64,000 nucleotides of DNA, from the NCBI GenBank assembly GCA_002705085.1, contig PAHO01000032.1:1-64000 (forward strand), read 5' to 3'. This DNA is from Phycisphaerae bacterium (GTDB taxonomy: Bacteria; Planctomycetota; Phycisphaerae; Phycisphaerales; SM1A02). Positions 42,655 through 50,868 of the stretch are shown in pieces; position 1 is the stretch's first letter; each line of letters starts with the position of its first letter. Below the pieces are notes generated by a model. The model had not been told where the DNA came from. It made no database searches and worked only from the letters and a program-made list of their open reading frames with translations. The position numbers and the translations under genes were made by a program.

Positions 42655-44505
42655 ATGCCCGAGCCAGAACTCCAAAATGCACTTCTCCAGATGGTTGGAC
42701 GAACCCACCCGCTCTTGGTTCATTTCCCTGTAGCCTTGTTGTTGGTGGCTGCAATGTCTGAATTTGGTGGAATCTGGCGAAGAACTCCGGAAGTTGGTTC
42801 GATGGCGCGGGGATTGGTGTGGTTTGCTTTGCCCGCCACATTCGCCGCCGCTTTTGCAGGTTGGACGATGTCCGAGCGTGAACCTCTTTCTCGTGCGATG
42901 GCCTCAACCTTGGAGTGGCACCGCTGGACCGGGGTTGGTGTTCTTGGTTTGACACTTCTGTGTGTCGTGTTGAGGCGAAAGACTGCTGCGTTTCGGTGTG
43001 TTCTTTTTTGTGGTGCGCTCGGCGTTGCCGTCACTGGCCACTTGGGGGGCACCATGAGTTGGGGTGAGGGGTATTTGTTGGAACCCTTTCAAAGTTGGTG
43101 GCTTGGCTGGAGGAAGGCAACAGTCCCAGTCAGGCCTGCTCCCGCAGCGCTCTTGGGGGGGCCTTCAGAGCTCGATGTGCCTGAAGGAACCGAACCGCTG
43201 GTGAAAGATTCTGAAGCAGATTCCCCACCCGCCAAAATGGAATTTGTCAAAGACATCCAGCCCATCCTCGAGACCTATTGCGTGGAATGCCATGGGCCGC
43301 GGAAGAAAAAAGGGGGGCTTCGTCTGGAGCCCATCGCGTCGGCATTCCCGGAAGGCGACGAAGATTTTTGGACCATGATCCCGGGCGATGGCGCAGCTTC
43401 ATTGTTGGTCCAGCGCATGCTTTTGCCCCGAGAAGATGACGAAGCCATGCCCCCCAAGGGTGATGGAGTTCCGGCCGAAGACATTCAAAGAGTGATGACA
43501 TGGATCAATGAGGGCGCTCACGGCCCAGGCCTCGAACAGATCAAACGGATGTCTCCGAAGATTGCTGATGAACGCCGACTCGACCCTCTGGGGGTGGTTG
43601 AACCGAGCAAAGATGAACAGATTTTGATTGACCGTGCGGTTGCAGCATTGCGGGATCGCGGGGCGGTGGTCCAAGCAGTGGCCCAGCGACATTACGGCAT
43701 TGAAGTCAACCTTTCACTGCTGCGGCCGGCAGCTGGTGACGAGCACTTGGCGTTGCTTCGTGGTCTGGAGCCCGTATTGGTTCGCCTTGATGTATCGCGT
43801 TCGGCGGTGACCGATCGAGGCTTTGCTCGGTTGTCCGGATTCCCCGAGCTCCGAGACCTTCGGTTGGGGGGAACGCAACTTGGCGATGCCATTGCGCCCG
43901 TTTTGCAACGAAGCCCGAAGTTGGGTCGGTTGAACCTTTATGGCACAAAGTGTTCAGATGTCATCTTCACCACCCTGGCCAAGTTTGAGTCATTGGAGCG
44001 GCTGCACATTTGGGGGTCCGACATTTCGGAGCAGTCAGCCATCGATTTTGCCTCCAAGCGACCAAAGCTGCGCATCACGGGACTGTCACCAGTGGTGCGT
44101 GAGCCAATCCCGGAAGTGATCGTTGAACCTGAACCGGTCGTGGCGGCTCCGCCAGTGCCGATTGAGCCAACAACGCCAGCGATCGACCCCAAGGCGGCCT
44201 CGGCGGAGGTGGAATTTTTATCCCAGATCAAGCCAATTTTTGAAGCACGATGTGTTTCTTGCCATGGCCCCAAAAAGAAAAAGGGCGGACTTCGGCTGGA
44301 CCCCATCACGGCAGCTTTTCCCGAGGGGGAAGAGGATTGGTGGACCATTCTTCCCGGAGATTCAGCGGGCAGCTTGCTGGTCGAGAGGATCAATCTTTCT
44401 GAAGACGATGACGGCGTCATGCCTCCGCGAGGTGATCTGTTGACCGATGAGGAAATTACGCTCATCGAGCAGTGGATCCAGCAGGGCGCCAAACACTCCC
44501 AATGA
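42655..44505 (+). CDS. membrane protein with DUF2231-like domain, two planctomycete-type cytochrome c domains and an LRR-like segment
   Basis: 616 aa. Four hydrophobic helices lie in 1-145, starting with TRTHPLLVHFPVALLLVAA, the DUF2231 signature. A cytochrome c domain follows: FVKDIQPILETYCVECHGP with heme motif CVECH (209-213) and a Met-ligand region (DDEAMPPKGDGVP). Residues about 330-480 are leucine-rich (LRLGGTQLGDAIAPVL, KLGRLNLYGTKCSD). A second cytochrome c domain closes the protein: CVSCHGPKKKKGGLRLD (533-549) and DDGVMPPRGDLLTD. Both domains are the PCC/PSCyt1 type that is common in Planctomycetes. It is probably a membrane electron carrier facing the periplasm. Partner unknown. Confidence 0.85.
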   Translation: MPEPELQNALLQMVGRTHPLLVHFPVALLLVAAMSEFGGIWRRTPEVGSMARGLVWFALPATFAAAFAGWTMSEREPLSRAMASTLEWHRWTGVGVLGLTLLCVVLRRKTAAFRCVLFCGALGVAVTGHLGGTMSWGEGYLLEPFQSWWLGWRKATVPVRPAPAALLGGPSELDVPEGTEPLVKDSEADSPPAKMEFVKDIQPILETYCVECHGPRKKKGGLRLEPIASAFPEGDEDFWTMIPGDGAASLLVQRMLLPREDDEAMPPKGDGVPAEDIQRVMTWINEGAHGPGLEQIKRMSPKIADERRLDPLGVVEPSKDEQILIDRAVAALRDRGAVVQAVAQRHYGIEVNLSLLRPAAGDEHLALLRGLEPVLVRLDVSRSAVTDRGFARLSGFPELRDLRLGGTQLGDAIAPVLQRSPKLGRLNLYGTKCSDVIFTTLAKFESLERLHIWGSDISEQSAIDFASKRPKLRITGLSPVVREPIPEVIVEPEPVVAAPPVPIEPTTPAIDPKAASAEVEFLSQIKPIFEARCVSCHGPKKKKGGLRLDPITAAFPEGEEDWWTILPGDSAGSLLVERINLSEDDDGVMPPRGDLLTDEEITLIEQWIQQGAKHSQ

Positions 44506-44527
44506 CCAGACCAAGGCAAGAATTGAG

Positions 44528-45625
44528 ATGACCGAAAATTCTTCGAGCATTCCTAGGTTTATGGTCTGCCCATACTGCGGAAGCATGCACAAAGACCACT
44601 TGCCCGAGGTCTGTGAACATTGCCACGGCCGACTTGACCCTGAGAGTCGAGAGCAGACCAGAGCCGATCTGGGGCCATGGTTTGTGCGAAGCGTCGACCG
44701 GCCATTCTCGCCTGGAATGCGCTATGAGACTTTGGTCCGTCAAGTGGGTTTGGGGCGGATTCAATCAACCCATGTCGTTCGGGGGCCGACCACAAGTCAG
44801 TTTTGGACCGTGGCCCGGAAGGTTCCCGGTTTGTCGCACCATTTTGGTTTGTGTCACGCTTGTCAAGCTCCGGCCTCTCCTGAAGATGAGGTGTGTCAAG
44901 CATGCAACGCCTCGTTCCGGGTCACGCTCGATCGGGATCGGATGGGGCTGGGTTCTGACGATGTGCAGGCTTCAGCATTCATGGAGTCTTCAAGCCCGGA
45001 AGCGGGATCAGATCAGCCTCATGTTGCTCCACCAGCATCTCCCTCTCTGGGGGAAGCATCAGGTCCTGGAACTTCCAACCAACTCCGACGTGAACTTCTT
45101 GCTGCCCGAAGACGTCAGAACGCTTTGCATTGGCTGGTCGGTGCATTGGTGCTTGGGGTGTTGGCTTTGCTGGTGCTGCAAGAACTCAAATCACCAGTCC
45201 CCGTAGCCTCTGCGTCTTCCTCGCCACTGCTTGAACCCGCTCCATCCTCAGTGATCCCAGCGACACCTGTTGATGCCGTCCCCAAGATCAATCCCGAGCC
45301 AATTGACTCTCCAGCGAGCACTGGAACAGAGGATCCATCCCCAATAGGCGACGCGGTTCTTCCTGAAGAGGGAAAAATGTCCTTGGAAGAAGCGTTGCTT
45401 CTTTACCAACGTGCGGTTGATACCAGTCGTAGTCCTCTGACTCGGCAGGCAGAGTTGGGTGGACTCGAAGTTGAACTCGTCTCGTTGGTTGACGCAGCTT
45501 CTCCAGAACGAAGTGCGCAGTGGCAAACTCTGTCGAGTTTGGTTCGTCAGGCCATTATGGATTTGCAGGCGGAACTTCGGCTGGCGCCGGAAGCTTCCAG
45601 AGCGACATCCCCGAATAGTCCCTAA
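44528..45625 (+). CDS. zinc-ribbon and GYF-like membrane protein
   Basis: 365 aa, starting 22 nt after the diheme gene. Residues 13-31 form a Cys4 zinc ribbon (CPYCGSMHKDHLPEVCEHC). Residues about 45-105 resemble a GYF_2 domain (LGPWFVRSVDRPFSPGMRYE, LGRIQSTHVVRGPTTSQFW). A second ribbon is CHACQAPASPEDEVCQAC (about 113-130). After an acidic Ser/Pro linker comes one transmembrane helix (LVGALVLGVLALLVL, about 207-221), then a Pro/Ser-rich stretch and a helical end. The arrangement suggests a tail facing the periplasm with a regulatory cytoplasmic head. Its end overlaps the convergent glycosyltransferase-like gene by 71 nt. Confidence 0.6.
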   Translation: MTENSSSIPRFMVCPYCGSMHKDHLPEVCEHCHGRLDPESREQTRADLGPWFVRSVDRPFSPGMRYETLVRQVGLGRIQSTHVVRGPTTSQFWTVARKVPGLSHHFGLCHACQAPASPEDEVCQACNASFRVTLDRDRMGLGSDDVQASAFMESSSPEAGSDQPHVAPPASPSLGEASGPGTSNQLRRELLAARRRQNALHWLVGALVLGVLALLVLQELKSPVPVASASSSPLLEPAPSSVIPATPVDAVPKINPEPIDSPASTGTEDPSPIGDAVLPEEGKMSLEEALLLYQRAVDTSRSPLTRQAELGGLEVELVSLVDAASPERSAQWQTLSSLVRQAIMDLQAELRLAPEASRATSPNSP

Positions 45626-47369
45626 GCCGGACAGCTTGGAGTTGAGCAAGTCGCGCTTGAACTTCAGGCCATGACCGACCAGGGAGATTCCATGCAGATT
45701 GATCCCACACTTTCAGCATCGTGTCATCAACCAAGACATGGGTCCAGCCTTGGTCCATCAACGTTTTTGGCTCAAGTGTGTCAAAAGGGCCTTGGTCCCA
45801 GACGGTATGGCGTGCCACCCGAGGGAAGCGCCAGCCATCAGCCACGCCAATCCCAAGGATTTTTGCGGATTCCGGAAGGGACCGAACTTCGGCCATGGGA
45901 CTCGGTGGGGTATCAGGGATGGAGGTCCGGCCATCCAATAGAGCGGCTTGCCCAAATGCGGCGGTGGGTTGCCCTTCTCGCTGCTGCAGAAAGGTCGCCA
46001 ATGGCGCCAACAGCAAGGCCCACACCACGACTTGGGGAAGCCGTGACAGTGGCCGAGCCGCAATGAGGGCAAAGAGAGGAAGCATCGGCACCAGAAATCT
46101 TGATTGGGCGTGGGTCAGGAGCACGAAAACCGCCAGCCCGAAGAGAACGGCCAGATGTTCTTTGACACGATCACTCTTGGTGGCCATCCCCAACCCAATC
46201 AACACCAGCCAGGGCGTGACGCTCCATTGCCAATGTCCAAATGATCGATAGGCCAACCATTGGGTCCAAACGGCTGAAAAAGAACCACCGCCGGTATGGG
46301 CGGCTTCCCAATTCGTGCTTTGGACTTCGGTCCAATGCCCCCGGCCAAAAACCTCGGTCAACAATGGAAAAAATGGTGAACCAACGGTGAGCATGTTGTC
46401 CAACAACCACGGGGTTGCAACAAGCATGGCAATGCCAACGGATCGGAGAACCGGCCTGATCTTCCGTCGCTTGGGTTCGGCGAAATACAAGACAGCGAGC
46501 GGCAATGCCAACAACAACGCCGCGCTCGGTTTGGCCAAAGCGATCCCGCCCGCCAGCAGTCCCAGACAGCACGCTTGTTCAGAACCTTGAGATGCACGGA
46601 GATGCAGAAGCAATGCGCCAGCCGGAAGCAGTACAAAAGCTTCCGTGTAGGCCATTGAGCCTGTCACCATGACCCATGGGGTCATCAAAAAGACCAAAGC
46701 GGCGGCCGGAAGTTGTTTGTGCAGCAGGCTGGCGGTGTGGAGCATCAAGATGGCGCAGAGCAGTTGGGCGGCCAGGCCAGTCACATCATGATTGCCCGCC
46801 GACAAGGCGTGGAGATGTAGGAACGCGCTTTCCGCGGCGTTGGGAAGGCCTGAGTAGGCGTTGGTGGTCAATGGGCCCATACGCCCCAGCGTCCACCAAT
46901 CGGTCGGGAGCGCCAGGTGATAAGACAGCACGTCGTAGCCGCCGAATTCGGTATCCCAGAGCCACCCCGGAGGCACGAGGGCGGCGGCCCCCAGCACCGC
47001 CAAGGGGAGCACCCACGTCCATTCCATCTGTGGCCAACGCAGGTGGTTCGGGGGTGTTGTTGACCGGCGATATCCCAGCAGTCCCAAGGCCAACAGCCCC
47101 CAGGCGGATGTGAGGTCCATCAGCCCGAGCCGGCCGAGGCATTGATCCAAAAAGACCAATCCAACCACGCCCACCACGGGTCTCATTTCGGACGATCCGG
47201 GCAACAGCCAATGGCCGTAGCCCCGTGCGGCCAACCACCAAAGCCAAGCCAGCCCAATTGACGGCAGGGCACGCAGCAGACCGCTGCTGATCTCCGTGCC
47301 CCCACCAAGCCACAAAAGGACGGGCACCAAGGCCAACGTGCACAGGATGGGCAGGATTGACCGTGGCAT
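45555..47369 (-). CDS. polytopic membrane glycosyltransferase-like protein (ArnT/PMT type)
   Basis: 604 aa from the ATG at 47369; the longer frame upstream overlaps flgI's start region on the other strand and is not coding. About 12-13 hydrophobic helices are seen (e.g. ILPILCTLALVPVLLWL, LVFLMTPWVMVTGSMAY, LAVLFGLAVFVLLTHA). An Asp/Glu-bearing first loop (GWLWDTEFGGYDVLSYHLAL) resembles the metal/lipid-sugar loop of GT83/GT39 enzymes. A soluble C-terminal part follows. Such proteins move sugars from polyprenyl phosphate to surface acceptors. No family assignment is certain. Its 3' end overlaps the convergent zinc-ribbon gene by 71 nt, which is large. Confidence 0.7.
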   Translation of the reverse strand: MPRSILPILCTLALVPVLLWLGGGTEISSGLLRALPSIGLAWLWWLAARGYGHWLLPGSSEMRPVVGVVGLVFLDQCLGRLGLMDLTSAWGLLALGLLGYRRSTTPPNHLRWPQMEWTWVLPLAVLGAAALVPPGWLWDTEFGGYDVLSYHLALPTDWWTLGRMGPLTTNAYSGLPNAAESAFLHLHALSAGNHDVTGLAAQLLCAILMLHTASLLHKQLPAAALVFLMTPWVMVTGSMAYTEAFVLLPAGALLLHLRASQGSEQACCLGLLAGGIALAKPSAALLLALPLAVLYFAEPKRRKIRPVLRSVGIAMLVATPWLLDNMLTVGSPFFPLLTEVFGRGHWTEVQSTNWEAAHTGGGSFSAVWTQWLAYRSFGHWQWSVTPWLVLIGLGMATKSDRVKEHLAVLFGLAVFVLLTHAQSRFLVPMLPLFALIAARPLSRLPQVVVWALLLAPLATFLQQREGQPTAAFGQAALLDGRTSIPDTPPSPMAEVRSLPESAKILGIGVADGWRFPRVARHTVWDQGPFDTLEPKTLMDQGWTHVLVDDTMLKVWDQSAWNLPGRSWPEVQARLAQLQAVRLRDYSGMSLWKLPAPAEVPPANP

Positions 47370-47422
47370 GGTCTTTGCAGAGTACCTCTTTGGCCACTGG
47401 CCCTGCGGACAAGGAGGTCCCC

Positions 47423-48448
47423 GTGAAAGTCTCGATTCTGGCCATTTTGACCCTGATTTCCACCACAACTGGGGTGCTGGCGCAAGACTTGAGCGCAATT
47501 CCTGCCGAACCCGCGAGCATTCGACTGGTGGATCTCCTGAGATTCCGCGACCAGCAAGCTCGGGTCTTCGAAGGCGTGGGACTGGTGACTGGCCTCGATG
47601 GCAGTGGGGATCGCCTCAAAAGCGAAGATCGTCTGCGCCCGCTCGCAGGTGTTCTGGAGCGTCACAACGTTCCCTTCTTGCAAACTCTTGATTTGCTCAA
47701 GACCGGAAATTCAGCCTTGGTGATGGTTCAGTGCAAAGTGCCGGATTCGGGTGGCACCGAGGGTGATCAATTTGATCTCACGGTCAGCACCCTGCTCGAT
47801 GCCAACGATCTCGAGGGGGGCGTCTTGTTGACCACCTTGTTACGAGATCCGTTGTTGCCGGATGCGACCCCAACCATGCAAGCAAGTGGAGTGATCGAGT
47901 TGGCGGCGGAGGTCTCCAGCCGTGGGTCCATTCTTGACGGTGCCCAACTGTTGAAACCCATTCTTCGAACCGCCATTGGGCACCTTCGTCAGATGCGTGA
48001 TCCCGACGGGTCCATACGGTTGACGCTTCGGGAGGCCTGGCGGCATCCGTTGGTGTTTGAGTACATCAACTCCAAGTTTGACTATGTCTTGCAGCCGGTG
48101 AACGAAGACTTTGGGTCCTTTGTGGTGCCACCTGAAAAGGGGGCAGAGCTCAATGATGTCTTGAAGACGTTGATTCCGATCACCGACTTGCCCGTGGTGC
48201 GAAGAGTGGTGATCGACAAAGCCACCCAATCTATTTTCACCAGCGGAAGCGTCATGGTTCGTCCCTTTCACTTCAGTGTGGACGGCATCAAGCTTCTTCC
48301 CGACCCCAGCCGGGAAGTTGATGCCCAACCACTGGGGGAAGCGTTGGCCATGCTTGAAGATTTGGGGGCCACTGCCGCCCAGCGGATTGCATTCATTCGA
48401 CAAGCTGACGAAGCCAGTGCGCTCTTTGGGGAGGTCGTCGAACAATGA
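47423..48448 (+). CDS. flgI: flagellar P-ring protein FlgI
   Basis: 341 aa from a GTG with AAGGAGG 5-6 nt upstream. The signal peptide is VSILAILTLISTTTGVLA, needed for periplasmic export. FlgI signatures: ASIRLVDLLRFRDQQARVFEG, GLVTGLDGSGD, NSALVMVQCKVP, GDQFDLTVSTLLDANDLEGG and, at the end, LGEALAMLEDLGATAAQRIA. It forms the ring around the rod in the peptidoglycan. A little shorter than the enterobacterial protein (365). Its stop overlaps the flgJ start (ATGA-type). flgH and flgA are not in the window. Confidence 0.95.
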   Translation: MKVSILAILTLISTTTGVLAQDLSAIPAEPASIRLVDLLRFRDQQARVFEGVGLVTGLDGSGDRLKSEDRLRPLAGVLERHNVPFLQTLDLLKTGNSALVMVQCKVPDSGGTEGDQFDLTVSTLLDANDLEGGVLLTTLLRDPLLPDATPTMQASGVIELAAEVSSRGSILDGAQLLKPILRTAIGHLRQMRDPDGSIRLTLREAWRHPLVFEYINSKFDYVLQPVNEDFGSFVVPPEKGAELNDVLKTLIPITDLPVVRRVVIDKATQSIFTSGSVMVRPFHFSVDGIKLLPDPSREVDAQPLGEALAMLEDLGATAAQRIAFIRQADEASALFGEVVEQ

Positions 48449-48741
48449 TGTCGCCTTTGCCAACCATGTCCGATTTTTCTGCTTCGACCTATGAACGGGC
48501 GGATGCGGCCGCCCGGCAGTTGGTGGGGCAAGCGTTCTTGGTTCCCCTTCTGAAAGAAGTTCGGGAATCCACGTCCGCGCATGGAGTTTTCGCTCCTGGT
48601 ACGGCCGAGAAGCGGTTTGGTCCCATCATCGATCACCAGATGGCAGACGCCTTGATGACGAGGCTTGATTTGGATCTCGTCGCCCAAGTCCGTCAAGACA
48701 TTGTGAACAAAGAAGGCCAGAAGGCGGAGGTTACGAGCTGA
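48445..48741 (+). CDS. flgJ: flagellar rod-binding protein, FlgJ N-terminal domain only
   Basis: 98 aa. Matches the rod-binding half of FlgJ: AARQLVGQAFLVPLLKEVRE, FAPGTAEKRFGPIIDHQMAD and ALMTRLDLDLVAQ. The peptidoglycan hydrolase half of enterobacterial FlgJ is missing, as in many bacteria where a separate enzyme does that job. It caps the growing rod in the periplasm. The ATG overlaps the flgI stop, and the flgN ATG overlaps its own stop (TGATG), so three genes are coupled. Confidence 0.85.
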   Translation: MMSPLPTMSDFSASTYERADAAARQLVGQAFLVPLLKEVRESTSAHGVFAPGTAEKRFGPIIDHQMADALMTRLDLDLVAQVRQDIVNKEGQKAEVTS

Positions 48742-49214
48742 TGGCGACCAAGTTGGAACGTTTAAGCAGTGTGCTCGAAGCCCAGCATGAGGCCTGGTCG
48801 GAACTGGAGACTGTTCTCTCGGTCAGAAGACAGGCGCTGCGCGCTGGAGACATAGAGGGGGTGACCAAGGACAGTCGCCGTGAACATGTCATCGCCGAGA
48901 CGCTGCGACAGTTGGACGCAGAGCGGGTCGAGTTGGCTACGGCGTTGGGCGCTTCGAGCATTGATGATGTCTTGGCCCAACTTCCCGAGCGCGAGCAAGA
49001 CAATTTGAACCAACTGCGCCAAGGCATTCAGTTGGCGGCGGCTCGGGTGGCCGAGGCGTACGCCGTGCTCCGCGATGCCACCACCCGCATTTCTGGCATC
49101 GTTCGCGGTGCCGCCCAAACTGTGAAAGAGACCGAGCTTGGGGCGCAGCCGTGGGCCCCTTCGGGTCGAATTCCACAGACTTCTTTTTCTCTTGGACTTC
49201 GGGTGGAGGCCTAA
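48741..49214 (+). CDS. flgN: FlgN-like flagellar export chaperone
   Basis: 157 aa, helical throughout. The N-terminal coiled part (KLERLSSVLEAQHEAWSELE, LSVRRQALRAGDIEGV) fits the FlgN family, as does a conserved Asn/Gln helix (LNQLRQGIQLAAARVAEAYA). FlgN binds the C-termini of FlgK and FlgL and brings them to the export gate. Its position directly before flgK supports the call, since sequence alone is weak. flgK begins 3 nt after its stop. Confidence 0.8.
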   Translation: MATKLERLSSVLEAQHEAWSELETVLSVRRQALRAGDIEGVTKDSRREHVIAETLRQLDAERVELATALGASSIDDVLAQLPEREQDNLNQLRQGIQLAAARVAEAYAVLRDATTRISGIVRGAAQTVKETELGAQPWAPSGRIPQTSFSLGLRVEA

Positions 49215-49216
49215 CG

Positions 49217-50863
49217 ATGCTCGGTGGATTCCAAATTGGTCGATCCGCACTGCTGACTTCCCAGCGGGCGATGCAGGTCACGGGTCAGAATTTGGCCAAT
49301 GCGGCGACGATCGGATATCGACGTCGAACGGTGGAACTCACGTCCTTGGGCGCGAGGAATGGCGTCTTCTCAGGTCAGGGCGTGGGCATTTCATCCATCC
49401 GTCGTGAACTCGATCCTGCTCTGGCTGCCCGATTGCGTGGTGCGTTGTCCATGGAAGTGGCCAACGGGACGGAGTACACCTATTTGTCGCAGGTGGAAGC
49501 GTTGCAAGACGCGTTGGGTGACAACAACCTCAGCACCGAGTTGACGGCGTTCTTTGGTGCTTTCAGCAACCTGGCTGACAACGCCTCTGATGATGCCTTG
49601 CGAGGGCTCGCGGTCTCTCGTGGCACGGCCTTGGCCGATCGTGTGAATCGTTTGCATACCGATTACCTCAACGCCCGAACCAATTTGGATGCAGACCTTG
49701 CCGCGAGTGCGGGTCAAATTGACCAATTGCTGACCGACATTGCCAATCTCAACGGAGAGATCGTTCAATCTCAGGATGGTGATGTCTCCGCTCTGCAGGA
49801 TCAGCGCGACTTGAAACTGGACGAATTGGCCCAGCTGGTGGAGATCGAGGTCATCAGTCAGCCTGCAGGATCGGTGACGGTTCAGGTGAATTCCACCCCG
49901 GTTGTTCTGGGCAACCAAAGTTTGGGGTTTGAGTTTGAACGTACAGACGGTGGGATCGAACTTCGAACCAACGACGGCACCATTCTGAATCCAACTGGCG
50001 GCGAGATCGCAGCGCTTCGTCGCCAAGATGCGGACACCATTCAGCCCGCCATTGATGCTTTGGAGGAGCTGACCAACCAACTGGTGTTCCAAGTCAATCG
50101 TGCTCACAGCTCAGGACAAGGGACGATTGGCTGGGAAGTGGCCCAAGGCTTCAGCTTGGGCGACCGAAGCGTGCCGTTGGCAGATCTCGGATTGCCGGTC
50201 ACGCCTGCTGCTGGTGGGTTTGCACTCCACGTCTTGGATCCGGAAACCGGTGACCGCGTGACTCGCATGATTGACATTGATCCGGCCACGATGAGTGTCG
50301 ATGACATCGTCGATGCGGTGAATGCTGCTGCTGGAGATCTCGGTGTGGTGGCCTCGGCGGATGATGGCGGTCGGTTGACCCTTACCGCACCTACGGGCAG
50401 GACATTGCAGTTCTCTGATGACCCAACTGGTGTGTTGGCTGCTCTTGGCATCAACTCGTATTTCGAAGGGGCGGCCGGTGATTTGGCAGTGCGATCGGCG
50501 TTGGTGGATGACCCACGTTTGTTGGCAGCAGGCTCCAACCTCGAGGAAGGCTCCAACGGCACGGCACTGCTGCTCGCGCAATTGGGAGATGTCGACAACG
50601 AGGCATTGGGCGGACGTTCTTTGCGGGATTTCTGGATCACGCATGTTGATGATGTTGCCGTCAGGACGGCCTCGGCCCGCAATGCGCTGCAAGCCTCATC
50701 GATCGTTCGTGAGAATCTCGATTTGGCCATGCAACAGCGGTCTGGTGTCAGCATGGATGAAGAACTGCTGAATTTGACCACTTGGCAAAACCAATACCAA
50801 GCCGCGGCGCGATTCTTAGAAACCCTTGACGAAACCATGCAGGAGTTGCTCCGCTTGGCGTGA
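49217..50863 (+). CDS. flgK: flagellar hook-associated protein 1
   Basis: 548 aa from the ATG at 49217; the longer frame overlaps flgN. The N-terminal rod/hook motif is LLTSQRAMQVTGQNLANAAT followed by IGYRRRTVEL. LSTELTAFFGAFSNLADNAS and SAGQIDQLLTDIANLNGEIV are flgK blocks. The C-terminal helix (LTTWQNQYQAAARFLETLDE) ends the protein as in other FlgK. It forms the first hook-filament junction layer. Its stop overlaps a GTG of the flgL frame. Confidence 0.96.
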   Translation: MLGGFQIGRSALLTSQRAMQVTGQNLANAATIGYRRRTVELTSLGARNGVFSGQGVGISSIRRELDPALAARLRGALSMEVANGTEYTYLSQVEALQDALGDNNLSTELTAFFGAFSNLADNASDDALRGLAVSRGTALADRVNRLHTDYLNARTNLDADLAASAGQIDQLLTDIANLNGEIVQSQDGDVSALQDQRDLKLDELAQLVEIEVISQPAGSVTVQVNSTPVVLGNQSLGFEFERTDGGIELRTNDGTILNPTGGEIAALRRQDADTIQPAIDALEELTNQLVFQVNRAHSSGQGTIGWEVAQGFSLGDRSVPLADLGLPVTPAAGGFALHVLDPETGDRVTRMIDIDPATMSVDDIVDAVNAAAGDLGVVASADDGGRLTLTAPTGRTLQFSDDPTGVLAALGINSYFEGAAGDLAVRSALVDDPRLLAAGSNLEEGSNGTALLLAQLGDVDNEALGGRSLRDFWITHVDDVAVRTASARNALQASSIVRENLDLAMQQRSGVSMDEELLNLTTWQNQYQAAARFLETLDETMQELLRLA

Positions 50864-50868
50864 GGTCC

